From: Bdellovibrio bacteriovorus
Lineage (GTDB): Bacteria; Bdellovibrionota; Bdellovibrionia; Bdellovibrionales; Bdellovibrionaceae
Assembly (NCBI RefSeq): GCF_002208115.1
Contig: NZ_CP020946.1
Location: 3,348,001-3,412,000 of the forward strand
DNA length: 64,000 bases
Reading direction: 5' to 3'
The notes below the pieces were generated by a model that was not told the DNA's origin, ran no database searches, and saw only the letters and a program-made list of their open reading frames with translations. This document shows positions 17,039 through 25,556 of this stretch, in pieces; position 1 is the first letter of the stretch; each line of letters begins with the position of its first letter. Position numbers and translations under genes: made by a program.

Positions 17039-17544
17039 TGTTGCATCCTTTCGTTTCGTTGCAATCTTATGAACTTTTAAATCCATTAAAAGCTTTAATC
17101 GTTTACACAAAAAATGCTAATGAGGACCAGTTCCAAGATCAACAACAAAAATTTTCGGTAAGTTTTCAGCGCACCCAAAAAGCCGAAAGACGCATCAGGA
17201 CTGTGACTTCAACTCCACAGGACTTTGTTACCAAGAACCCTCGCCAAAAAATCCGCTTTTTTAAAGTTTTTATTCCAGTAAAACTCGCGCCAGTAGCGGC
17301 TTTCATTGAAAAAGTAAAACTGCGAATTTTTCCTCGGGAAAGATGCATAGTGTTGTGAATTGTCTGCTGTTTGTTGGTCCAAAATAAAATGCAAAAACGA
17401 CAATTGACGCAAAAGCTCCATTTGGGTCTGGAATGCTGGATCAAGGTCTAGCTTTACAAACATTTTACGTTACACAACAAGACCTCAGTCATAATCTTTT
17501 TCCCAAACTTAACCATTTTTTGAACTTATATATAAGGAGTTCAT
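17039..17544. other. 506-base intergenic region between divergent barrel genes
   Basis: This gap separates two divergently transcribed outer-membrane protein genes and is AT-rich. The open frames in it have no ribosome sites or recognisable products. A weak -10 (CATAAT, 17490-17495) could serve the plus-strand gene, with a 43-base leader. On the minus strand TTGATC and TAGCAT are 17 bases apart, about 80-115 bases before the start. No repeat or RNA structure stood out. Confidence 0.5.
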
Positions 17545-18588
17545 GTGAAGATCCCAATGCTATTGTCCGCTTTGCTGGTGCTTGGCAGTTTCAGTGCACA
17601 AGCTGCAGAAATCTCTGGCCTGACTGTTAACGGAGAGGTTGCTTTTGATTACAGCTTCCTTTCCACGAAAGATACAGCCCTGCAGAATTCTGACGGTGTT
17701 ACTAATGAGGCGTACCGCTTGCGTAACGCTCAGGTGCTGATCAGTAAGGAAACCGAACAAGTTTACTTCGTAACCCGTCTGAACTATGCGCCGACGGCTT
17801 ATCAGTCCTCTCCTACTGACAGCAAAACTGCGAACTTTGGTATGCTGGACCAGGCAGAGATCTTTTATAAAGCCATGCCTAATTTATATATAGGTTTCGG
17901 TCGTTTCCTGACCACCATGGGTTATGAATCATTGATGAAGTATGAAAACGCGTTCTACAGCAACACCATTGCATATCAAAGCATCGTGCCTGGTTATGGT
18001 GAGGGTTTGCGTGCAAAGTATGTGGCTGGCGACTGGCTGACGGCAACTTTGTCCACTTATAACCAAGCGGCTTACGGAGCTTTCGGCGAAGACTATTCTC
18101 CGACCAAAACAACAGAACTGTCTGCAACTGGCAAAGCCGCAGGTCTGACATGGTTTGCGGGTTACTATCTGGGCACGGATGATCCATCAGGCGTTAAAAC
18201 GGAAAGATCATCTTCCAGCGTGTGGGCTTCTTACCAGATCACTGAAAACTTCCTGGCTGCATTGATCTATGATTCTTTGACGACAAAACCAGATGGCGAT
18301 CGCTTGCACTGGTCTGATGCCACCACGGTTCTACTGACTTATGGTCTAGGTCGTAACAACCTGGGTCTGCGTTATGAGATGGTCCGCGGCGCCAACGAAA
18401 TCGGTTATGGCGCGGCTGACACTGTGAACTCTATCAGCGTGACAGACAAGTTCGTCCTTAACGACAACTTCAATCTGTATGTGGAGTACCGTCAGGACAT
18501 GTCTAATGAAGACGCGTTCGTTGATGGCGATGGCGCAGCTACCGACAAAGCCAGCGTTGTAACCCTGGGTGCCCTGGCGCACTTCTAA
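17545..18588 (+). CDS. Outer-membrane porin, BBP2/OmpL-like
   Basis: 347 residues starting at GTG with TAAGGAG eight bases upstream; signal peptide ends SAQA. The sequence pattern YRLRNAQVLISKE, YIGFGRFLTTMGYESLMKYENAFYSN and VPGYGEGLRAKY resembles the putative beta-barrel porin-2 (OmpL-like) family. These form outer-membrane channels of unspecified selectivity. The C-terminus LGALAHF ends in Phe, as expected for a barrel. It is a single gene with its own terminator. Confidence 0.75.
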   Translation: MKIPMLLSALLVLGSFSAQAAEISGLTVNGEVAFDYSFLSTKDTALQNSDGVTNEAYRLRNAQVLISKETEQVYFVTRLNYAPTAYQSSPTDSKTANFGMLDQAEIFYKAMPNLYIGFGRFLTTMGYESLMKYENAFYSNTIAYQSIVPGYGEGLRAKYVAGDWLTATLSTYNQAAYGAFGEDYSPTKTTELSATGKAAGLTWFAGYYLGTDDPSGVKTERSSSSVWASYQITENFLAALIYDSLTTKPDGDRLHWSDATTVLLTYGLGRNNLGLRYEMVRGANEIGYGAADTVNSISVTDKFVLNDNFNLYVEYRQDMSNEDAFVDGDGAATDKASVVTLGALAHF

Positions 18589-18603
18589 TTTTCAGTCCGC
18601 ATG

Positions 18604-18624
18604 ACGGGGGCCTCTGGCCCCCGT
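18604..18624 (+). terminator. GC-rich terminator hairpin after the porin gene
   Basis: ACGGGGGCC (18604-18612), loop TCT and GGCCCCCGT (18616-18624) form a perfect 9-bp stem followed by TCTCTGTCT. Confidence 0.75.
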
Positions 18625-18665
18625 TCTCTGTCTAAGCTACCGAAAGCACTCACAATAGTCCGCAG

Positions 18666-18694
18666 TTGCATTTTTTCGGCAATTCCGCTATCTT
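18666..18694 (+). promoter_or_regulatory. Weak candidate promoter upstream of rnr
   Basis: TTGCAT and TATCTT are separated by 17 bases, about 150 bases before the RNase R start. Both boxes are partial matches. Confidence 0.3.
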
Positions 18695-18844
18695 AAAGCC
18701 ACATCTCTTAGAAAAGATTCCTCTGCGAATCTTGATCCAATCTCTAAGTTCCATTCACTGTTCGATCACAAGTCAGCAAAAAAGATTCTACTTTAAGCCT
18801 GCGTAACTTGTGCTAATCTCAAATAAAAGGAAATACAGCCTGTA

Positions 18845-21436
18845 ATGCAAAAGAAAAAAATCCTCACTGGCACCATCAAAAGACATCCTGACGGATTTGG
18901 ATTTTTCATCCCCGACGACAAAGAACACCCCGACGTCTACATTCCCCGCCACTCCATGGAAGGCATCATGACCAATGATAAAGTCGCCGTGGAAGTCACT
19001 CCCGAAAAAGGGGGCGAAAGATTCCGTGGTGAACTTGATCATGTTCTAAGTCGTGGAACCAAAACCGTGGTGGGCCGCTTCTTCAAAATGAACGAGCGCA
19101 CCGGACTTATCCGCGATGAAGGCAAAGGCTGGGGTCAGGATCTTAAAATCAAGATCGAAGACTCTATGCAGGCCAAGGACAAAGAACTGGTCGCTGCCGA
19201 AATCACCAGCTATCCCGATGACGGCAAACCATTCACCGGCAAAGTCACCGAAATCATCGGTGACGCCATGGATCCGCTGACAGACCTGAAACGTGTGATT
19301 CGCGCCAACAATATTCCTCTGGAGTTTTCAAAAGCCACTTTGGAAGAGGCCGAACACTTCACAGAAGTTCCTGACGAAAAAGACTTCAAAGGCCGCCGCG
19401 ATCTGCGCGACAAAGCCCTGATCACAATTGACGGCGCCACCGCCAAAGACTTTGACGATGCTGTTTACGTGGAAACCCTGAATGAGGGCTTCCTGCTTTA
19501 TGTCGCCATCGCCGACGTCAGCCACTACGTCAAAATCGGGACCGCTATCGACAAAGACGCCTACGAGCGTGGCACCTCGGTGTACATGCCAAACTTTGTG
19601 GTACCGATGCTGCCGGAAGTTCTGAGTAACGGTCTTTGCTCCCTGAATCCTCACGTGCCGCGCCTGTGCCTGGTGGCTGAGATGCTGTTTGATTTCACCG
19701 GCGAGCTTGTCAAATCCGACTTCTATGAAGCCGTGATGGAAAGCAAAGCCCGTGTCACTTACGGTGAAGCCCAGGAAATTATCGACGGCAGCGAAGTTGA
19801 AAAACACAAACACGTCAAAGAGCACATTCTGCGTCTTTCTGACCTTGCGAAGATCCTTATGGCCAAACGCTTTAAGGAAGGTTCCCTGGATCTGGAAATC
19901 CCGGAAACCGAACTGGTTATCGACGGTGCCGGAGTTCCGGTGGACATTCAGCGCTCTGAGCGCCTGTTTGCCCATCGTCTGATTGAAGAAATGATGCTGG
20001 CTGCGAACGTCGCAGTGGCCAAATTCCTGCACAGTCGTGAAATCCCCGCTTTGTACCGTATTCACGAACCGCCAAATGAAATGGCGATTCGCACTTTGGA
20101 AAAATATCTGGCGAACTTCGGTGGTAAGACCAAACTTGGCAGCGGAAAACTGCAAAAACGCCTGACCAAGGCGCTGGAAGAGTTTGAAGGCCGTCCGGAA
20201 GCGCAGATCCTGAACATCCTGACCCTGCGATCCATGAGTCAGGCGAAGTACAGCATGAACAACGTCGGCCACTTCGGTCTGGGGTTTGAGTTCTACACTC
20301 ATTTCACCTCCCCGATTCGTCGTTATCCCGATCTGATCGTGCATCGTCTGCTTAAAACCCAGGTCATGCCCAATTCCCGCTATCGCCTGATGAGCGAAGA
20401 TGATCTGGCAACAGCCGGAACCATTCTATCCGCGGCGGAACAGCGCTCGACCAAAGCCGAACGTCAGGTTCAGTCCATCAAGAAGGCCCGCTTCATGCAG
20501 AAATTCGTCGGCCAGGAGTTCGACGGCATGATCAGCTCCGTGGCAAAATTCGGCGTCTTCGTGTTGCTTCGTGAATATGACATTGACGGCTTGGTACGCC
20601 TGGATGATCTGGGTGGCGAGCGTTTCGAGTTCGATGAGGAAAATCTGCGCCTGGTGGCGAAACGTTCCGGCTTTGCCTATTCCATCGGCGACAGCATCCG
20701 TATTCAGGTTGTGGCCGCTGATCCAGAGGCCGGGCAGATCAACTTTGCTCTGGCGGGACTGGAAAAAGAAGAACACGACGATGACAGAACTCCGGCGGAA
20801 AGATCCGCGGCGGCTGTTCTGAAACGTTTGCACGGTGAAAAAAAGTCTGAAAAACGACCTAAAGATCACATCAGTCACGGTAAGAAAAAACATCAGGACC
20901 GTGAATTTGAACGCGGCGAAAAACGCGCTGACAAAAAAGCTGGCAACAAGGACTTCGGCAGCAAGAAGAAAGAATTCGGCAAAAAGAACTTCCGCGAGGA
21001 AGGCCCGGACCGCTTCAAGCAGAAGCCTGGAAAGTCCAAGTTCTTCGGTGACGTTCGTAAGGATGCTCCTGAAGGAAGCGCTGAAAAGCTGCGCAAGGTT
21101 GAAAAACAGTACAACCTGAAGCCACGCCAACTGGATAACGAGGAAAAGCGGGGTCCAGACAAGACCTTGCTCGAGATGATCCTTGGTCCAGAGAGATACC
21201 GCGAACAAGTCAACGGGGACGCTGCAGACAAACCAAAGCTCAGTAAAAAATTGATGTTTGCCGAACAGTCTAAACTCCGGGATAATGACGGCTATTCGGA
21301 GAAGAATAGTGACAGCCTTAAACACCGGACGCCAGATCGGAAAGACTCTAAAAAACGCGGCAAGACTGAGAACGATCGTGGGGGTGTTCGCAAAGCACGG
21401 GTTTCACCAGGTCGCGGAAAAGGTAAAACTCGGTAA
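18845..21436 (+). CDS. rnr: Ribonuclease R with long basic C-terminal tail
   Basis: An 863-residue 3'-5' exoribonuclease of the RNB family. Cold-shock-like OB folds at about residues 1-140 precede the catalytic RNB domain. D196 and the cluster D202, D204, D205 (TIDGATAKDFDDAV) fit the magnesium site, and LYRIHEPP and HFTSPIRRYPDLIVHR are signature segments. An S1 domain (FDGMISSVAKFGVFVLL) follows. Residues from about 640 to 863 form a Lys/Arg/Glu-rich low-complexity tail, longer than in E. coli RNase R (813 residues in total). The last 128 bases overlap the next gene in another frame. It should degrade structured RNA, including rRNA and mRNA fragments. Confidence 0.95.
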   Translation: MQKKKILTGTIKRHPDGFGFFIPDDKEHPDVYIPRHSMEGIMTNDKVAVEVTPEKGGERFRGELDHVLSRGTKTVVGRFFKMNERTGLIRDEGKGWGQDLKIKIEDSMQAKDKELVAAEITSYPDDGKPFTGKVTEIIGDAMDPLTDLKRVIRANNIPLEFSKATLEEAEHFTEVPDEKDFKGRRDLRDKALITIDGATAKDFDDAVYVETLNEGFLLYVAIADVSHYVKIGTAIDKDAYERGTSVYMPNFVVPMLPEVLSNGLCSLNPHVPRLCLVAEMLFDFTGELVKSDFYEAVMESKARVTYGEAQEIIDGSEVEKHKHVKEHILRLSDLAKILMAKRFKEGSLDLEIPETELVIDGAGVPVDIQRSERLFAHRLIEEMMLAANVAVAKFLHSREIPALYRIHEPPNEMAIRTLEKYLANFGGKTKLGSGKLQKRLTKALEEFEGRPEAQILNILTLRSMSQAKYSMNNVGHFGLGFEFYTHFTSPIRRYPDLIVHRLLKTQVMPNSRYRLMSEDDLATAGTILSAAEQRSTKAERQVQSIKKARFMQKFVGQEFDGMISSVAKFGVFVLLREYDIDGLVRLDDLGGERFEFDEENLRLVAKRSGFAYSIGDSIRIQVVAADPEAGQINFALAGLEKEEHDDDRTPAERSAAAVLKRLHGEKKSEKRPKDHISHGKKKHQDREFERGEKRADKKAGNKDFGSKKKEFGKKNFREEGPDRFKQKPGKSKFFGDVRKDAPEGSAEKLRKVEKQYNLKPRQLDNEEKRGPDKTLLEMILGPERYREQVNGDAADKPKLSKKLMFAEQSKLRDNDGYSEKNSDSLKHRTPDRKDSKKRGKTENDRGGVRKARVSPGRGKGKTR

Positions 21437-22985
21437 ATTCATCATCCAGCGTTTGAACGCAAGCTCTGACGTCGAAGAACTTTCGATGCCAGAGCGGATG
21501 AGAATGAGTTTTGAGGAACTGGGTCCCACGTTTGTAAAACTGGGACAATTGCTGGCCACCCGCCCTGACTTGGTTCCCGATGAGTACGTCACTGAATTTG
21601 AGAAGCTGCACGATCGTGTGCAACCCCTGTCCTTCGAAACTATTGAAACCGTTCTTCGCGAAGAATTCGGAAACTCCCTTTATCAGAAATTTGAATCCAT
21701 CGAACAAGAACCTCTGGGATCGGCCAGTATTGCCCAGGTTCACCGCGCTCGCCTGAGCACCGGAGAAAACGTTGTCATCAAAGTTCAGCGTCCGGGCATC
21801 ATTCAGACCATCAACGATGACTTGAATGTTCTTTATCTGCTGGCGGAACTGCTGGTCACTTATATTCCTGAAACCCGCACCTACAATCCCGTGGGGATCG
21901 TGGATGAATACTTCCGCACCCTGGAGCTGGAAACAAATTTTGTTGTTGAAGCCAACAACATCCGCCGCTTCCAGGAAAACTTCGCCGATGATGAAAATGT
22001 TAAAATCCCCAAGGTCTATCTGGATCTGACCACCGAGCGCGTCCTGATCATGGAGGCCCTGCCAGGGGTTCCCCTCAGTCAGGAAGCCTCACTGCAGCAG
22101 CCCGGTATCGATCCTGAAGAAGTCATCCGCAGGGGTCTTAAAGCCTATCTGAAGATGGTCTTTGAAGACGGCCTTTTTCATGGCGATCTTCATGCCGGAA
22201 ACTTCTTCGTTCTGCCTGAAAACAGAATCGGCCTGATTGATTTTGGCGTCGTGGGCCGCCTCAACACACGCACGCAGGCCTCCATTGCGAATATGCTTTT
22301 GGCACTGTCGCGAGAGGACTATGAACGTCTGGCCTATGAATACGTGGATCTGGCACCGTTCACCGACCGGGTGAACATTGATATCTTTGCCAAGGACCTG
22401 CGCGAGCTGATCGCGCCCTATTTTGGACTGACATTGAAAAACGTGAATCTGGGAAAAGTGCTGATGCGCTCCTCCGGGATTGCTGCCCGCCACCACATTC
22501 AGGTTCCGACCGACCTGATGCTGTTCTTCAAGTCGATTGTTTCCATCGAAGGCATGGGCCGCAAAATTCACAAGGACTTTGATTTCCTTCAGTACTCTTT
22601 GGAATTTGCCGGTGATCTGGCCAAGACCCATTTCGGCCCGGAAAGAATTCTGAACGATATGTCGCAGATGGCGCGGGAATCAAAAACATTCCTGAATGCC
22701 CTGCCTCGCCAACTGAATTTCTTCCTGCGCAAGGTGAACAGTCCGGATCATGCCTTTAAACTGAACGTTACGGAAATCAAAGACCTGAAACGCTCGGTGG
22801 AAAGCTCTTCCAATCTGCTGTTCCTGGGTGTGATTATCGCAGCCCTCATCATGAGCGCCTCGTTCGTGTATGTGCACGATACCGTCAGCCACATTGCCGG
22901 AATGCCGACGATCAGCTTTATCGGCTATATCATCGCAGGCTTCCTGGGCATGTTTGCGTTTCTTAATTATATTAGAAAACCCTGA
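21309..22985 (+). CDS. ubiB: UbiB/ABC1/ADCK-family protein kinase-like protein
   Basis: 558 residues from GTG 21309, which has CGGAG eight bases upstream; ATG 21285 is the other option. The family KxGQ motif is K77-G79-Q80 (PTFVKLGQLLATRPDLVP). GSASIAQVHRA is the Ala-rich loop, and HGDLHAGNFFVL and LIDFGVVGRL are the kinase-like catalytic and metal motifs. Two C-terminal membrane helices end the protein. UbiB proteins support isoprenoid quinone biosynthesis, probably through ATPase-driven lipid handling. The conserved N-terminal RLRTIVGVFAKHGF lies within the part overlapping rnr, so the overlap is real coding sequence rather than an over-long start. Confidence 0.93.
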   Translation: MTALNTGRQIGKTLKNAARLRTIVGVFAKHGFHQVAEKVKLGKFIIQRLNASSDVEELSMPERMRMSFEELGPTFVKLGQLLATRPDLVPDEYVTEFEKLHDRVQPLSFETIETVLREEFGNSLYQKFESIEQEPLGSASIAQVHRARLSTGENVVIKVQRPGIIQTINDDLNVLYLLAELLVTYIPETRTYNPVGIVDEYFRTLELETNFVVEANNIRRFQENFADDENVKIPKVYLDLTTERVLIMEALPGVPLSQEASLQQPGIDPEEVIRRGLKAYLKMVFEDGLFHGDLHAGNFFVLPENRIGLIDFGVVGRLNTRTQASIANMLLALSREDYERLAYEYVDLAPFTDRVNIDIFAKDLRELIAPYFGLTLKNVNLGKVLMRSSGIAARHHIQVPTDLMLFFKSIVSIEGMGRKIHKDFDFLQYSLEFAGDLAKTHFGPERILNDMSQMARESKTFLNALPRQLNFFLRKVNSPDHAFKLNVTEIKDLKRSVESSSNLLFLGVIIAALIMSASFVYVHDTVSHIAGMPTISFIGYIIAGFLGMFAFLNYIRKP

Positions 22986-22997
22986 TACGGAGATAAG

Positions 22998-23768
22998 ATG
23001 CAACAGTTGTACTATGAACTCAGTGTTCTGGCCAAAGCAGTCAATTTTAAGAATCTTTCTGCCGCCGCCCTGCACGTGGGACTGAGCCAGCCCCAGCTTT
23101 CCCGTATCATCGCCAAGATTGAAGACGAACTGAAAATCGTTCTGCTGGATCGTTCGGCGAAAAGAAAGTCCGGATGGACCGCCGTGGCCTTTCAGCTTTC
23201 CGAAATCTTTGAAAAATCCATCCGTCGTCTTGAAACTGAACTTCAGGGGATCAGCAACAACCAGATGGTGGGCGAACTGCATATCGGCACCCTGGAAGGG
23301 CTTTCGGATTTTGCGCTGAACACGTCCCGTCTTTGTTTTGAAGAAGTCGGCGTTAAAAAAATCACCCTGGACATCTTTGACCTGAATGAACTGGAAGCGA
23401 ATTTCCTTTCCGGAAATCTGGATCTGATCTTCACCTCCAAACAGCCGGGCCGTCAGAAATTCAAATATCTGATGGAACTGGGCTTCCAGAAACTGGAGCA
23501 CATCGAGTCCTCGAAAAAGTTCAACGTTCTTTCCACATTTGAATACGGTCGCGCCAACAAGAAAGAACTGGAACACTTCCCTCACGTTTTCGTCTCAAAT
23601 TCCCTGTCTATCCGTCGCTCGTGGTTTGAAAAACACGGAGGCACCGGGCATCTTCCCACCGAAGCCAAACGCGGTCGCGCCAAAGACGCCGAACCCGTGA
23701 TGATGATCGGGTCTGAACTGCTCAATCCCATGCTCTGGGAAAACATCATTTCCGCCATCGAGGAATAA
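22998..23768 (+). CDS. LysR-type transcriptional regulator
   Basis: 256 residues. The N-terminal helix-turn-helix reads FKNLSAAALHVGLSQPQLSR followed by IIAKIEDELKIVLLDRS, standard for LysR proteins. The effector-binding part is short (total about 300 in the usual family), suggesting a reduced or diverged second subdomain. CGGAG is seven bases before the ATG, and the gene follows ubiB by twelve bases. Its target is unknown; proximity suggests ubiB or the downstream gliding-like operon. Confidence 0.8.
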   Translation: MQQLYYELSVLAKAVNFKNLSAAALHVGLSQPQLSRIIAKIEDELKIVLLDRSAKRKSGWTAVAFQLSEIFEKSIRRLETELQGISNNQMVGELHIGTLEGLSDFALNTSRLCFEEVGVKKITLDIFDLNELEANFLSGNLDLIFTSKQPGRQKFKYLMELGFQKLEHIESSKKFNVLSTFEYGRANKKELEHFPHVFVSNSLSIRRSWFEKHGGTGHLPTEAKRGRAKDAEPVMMIGSELLNPMLWENIISAIEE

Positions 23769-23797
23769 CCCCCGCCCCCCCCAATTGAAACGAGCCA

Positions 23798-23817
23798 GTG
23801 ACGCCATAAAACGTCAC
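23798..23817 (+). terminator. Weak hairpin after the LysR-type gene
   Basis: GTGACG (23798-23803) and CGTCAC (23812-23817) can pair across eight bases. No T-run follows, so termination is doubtful. The rest of the gap up to the TolQ-like gene shows no clear promoter. Confidence 0.3.
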
Positions 23818-23926
23818 CGCTGTTGAAATTATTCACACAGGGTTCTGTGGGGGCCTCGTATTGAGACACTGGGCTCTGGCACCCCCCTTGCTCATAAGGA
23901 TTCCGGATTCTTTTAACGGAGGACTT

Positions 23927-24607
23927 ATGGAATTCCTATTGTCACTTGGTCGCGCTTTCACTTCTTCTGACGCTTTCTGGATGTGGGCTATTTTGGCTGC
24001 TCAGGTAGTGTCCGTGGCGATTATCGCCGAACGTTCTATCGCTCTTTTTGTAAACCGCAAGGTGAACCAAAAAGACCTTTCCAAAGCCATTGCTGAAGAC
24101 ATCAAAAATGGCAATCTGGACAAAGCTTTGCGCCGCTCCCTGCAGCTGAGCGCCAAAGAACCATTGGGAGTTGTGGCTTCTGCTGGTATTCAGGCGGCTA
24201 TTGATATGGGCGGCAAAGAGGAAATCCAGTTGAAGATGGACGAAGTCCTTCTGGAAGAAAACTCCCGCATTGAAAAACGCATCGGCTTCCTGGCGATGTT
24301 TGCCAACGTGGCCACTCTGGTGGGTCTGTTGGGTACTATCACCGGTCTGATTCATTCTTTCGCCGGTATTGCCAATGCCAACCCGGTTGAAAAAGCAGCC
24401 ATTCTTTCCAATGGTATCTCTTTGGCGATGAATACAACTGCTTACGGACTGATCGTGGCCGTGCCTGCTCTGATCATGTATGCAGTGTTGCAGAATCGTG
24501 CGACCAAACTGTCAGAAGATCTTAATAAAGCGTCTTTGAATTTGTTCATCCAACTGGGTTTCCACTACGCTCCGGTTTCTGACAAGAAAGAAAGATCTCT
24601 TGTATGA
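23927..24607 (+). CDS. MotA/TolQ/ExbB-type proton-channel protein (AglR-like)
   Basis: 226 residues from ATG 23927, preceded by CGGAGG. Three membrane helices are visible: about 18-40, about 120-146 (FANVATLVGLLGTITGLIHSF) and about 160-185 (NTTAYGLIVAVPALIMYAV). The GLLGTITGLI segment is the hallmark of TolQ/ExbB stators. With the TolR-type partners it should form a proton-driven motor in the inner membrane. It is the first of ten overlapping genes whose later members resemble Myxococcus adventurous gliding proteins, so an AglR-like role is likely. A tonB- or tol-type trans-envelope system is the alternative. Confidence 0.85.
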   Translation: MEFLLSLGRAFTSSDAFWMWAILAAQVVSVAIIAERSIALFVNRKVNQKDLSKAIAEDIKNGNLDKALRRSLQLSAKEPLGVVASAGIQAAIDMGGKEEIQLKMDEVLLEENSRIEKRIGFLAMFANVATLVGLLGTITGLIHSFAGIANANPVEKAAILSNGISLAMNTTAYGLIVAVPALIMYAVLQNRATKLSEDLNKASLNLFIQLGFHYAPVSDKKERSLV

Positions 24608-25053
24608 GCAGCAATAAAGAGTTGAATTTCGAAATCAACATCCTGCCCATTCTGGACATCCTGTCAGTCATGATTTGCTTCTTGCTTCTGACTGCGGTGT
24701 GGATCCAGATCGGGACACTGGATACCAAGCAGGCTATTGGAGACAACTCCACAGCCGGCGCCAAGAATCCCCCTTCACTGTGGGTGACGATGGCTGCTGA
24801 CGGTGGCGTTCAGCTCTCTTTGCGTGATCTTCCCCAGGCCAAGGTTCTTGAGTCCCGCATTACCAAATCCACCAAGGGTGTGAACTGGGAAGCGCTGGAA
24901 GGAAAGCTGAAGGCTCTGCGAGATCAGTATCCGGATCTTAAAACAAGTGTTGTGCGCCCGGAAGCGAACACCTCCTACGGTGATGTGATTCGCGTGATGG
25001 ACCGCCTGAAACAAAGTGCCTTTGAAGGCGTGGGCTTGTCCCCGCTGGGGTAG
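24604..25053 (+). CDS. ExbD/TolR-type stator partner 1
   Basis: 149 residues with one N-terminal membrane helix (about 15-36), NILPILDILSVMICFLLLTAVW. It carries the conserved Asp (D18) that relays protons in ExbD/TolR proteins. The periplasmic C-terminal part is short and compact. The ATG overlaps the TolQ-like stop (ATGA), so stoichiometric synthesis is expected. Confidence 0.85.
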   Translation: MSSNKELNFEINILPILDILSVMICFLLLTAVWIQIGTLDTKQAIGDNSTAGAKNPPSLWVTMAADGGVQLSLRDLPQAKVLESRITKSTKGVNWEALEGKLKALRDQYPDLKTSVVRPEANTSYGDVIRVMDRLKQSAFEGVGLSPLG

Positions 25054-25058
25054 GAACT

Positions 25059-25556
25059 ATGAGAAAATCACTATTGGAAAATGCGGCATCCCCTAAACGT
25101 TCGCCAATGACTGAGTCGCTGACTTTGAGCAGTGGTGGCAAAAAGAAAGGCCTGTTCCGTCGTGAGCTGGCTCTGGCTTTGCCACTAACGTCCTTGATCG
25201 ATGCGTTTTCGATCATCGTGATCTATCTGTTGATCGGAACTCAAAACAGCGGGATGGAAACACAGATTCCAAATAAAATGACACTGCCTTCGGCCAATCA
25301 CAGCCAGGGTGTGGAAAAGGTCACCCCTATTCTGCGCATCGAAAAAGGGAGCTACTTCCTTGACGACAAGCGTGTTGCCGCCAATGACCTGACAAACAAG
25401 CTGGCGGAGCTGAAAAAGAACACCGAGGAAAAAGAACTCGAACTGATGGTTCAAGCTGACACGGAAATGAGATACGCCGACCTGGATCCTCTGTTAAAAG
25501 CCGGATCTCTCGCCGGTATCGAAAAACTTAAATTCGCAGTGGTGCCGGGCAAATGA
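25059..25556 (+). CDS. ExbD/TolR-type stator partner 2
   Basis: 165 residues. A basic cytoplasmic N-terminus of about 38 residues precedes one membrane helix, LPLTSLIDAFSIIVIYLLIG, with the proton-relay Asp at D48. The C-terminal periplasmic domain resembles TolR. It differs clearly from the first TolR-type protein, giving one TolQ-type and two TolR-type subunits, as in the Myxococcus AglRQS stator. It overlaps the next gene by four bases. Confidence 0.83.
   Translation: MRKSLLENAASPKRSPMTESLTLSSGGKKKGLFRRELALALPLTSLIDAFSIIVIYLLIGTQNSGMETQIPNKMTLPSANHSQGVEKVTPILRIEKGSYFLDDKRVAANDLTNKLAELKKNTEEKELELMVQADTEMRYADLDPLLKAGSLAGIEKLKFAVVPGK

Noticed and set aside
17038-17463. Several open frames in the barrel-gene intergenic region
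   Set aside because: They lack ribosome sites, overlap one another on both strands and show no signal peptide or domain.
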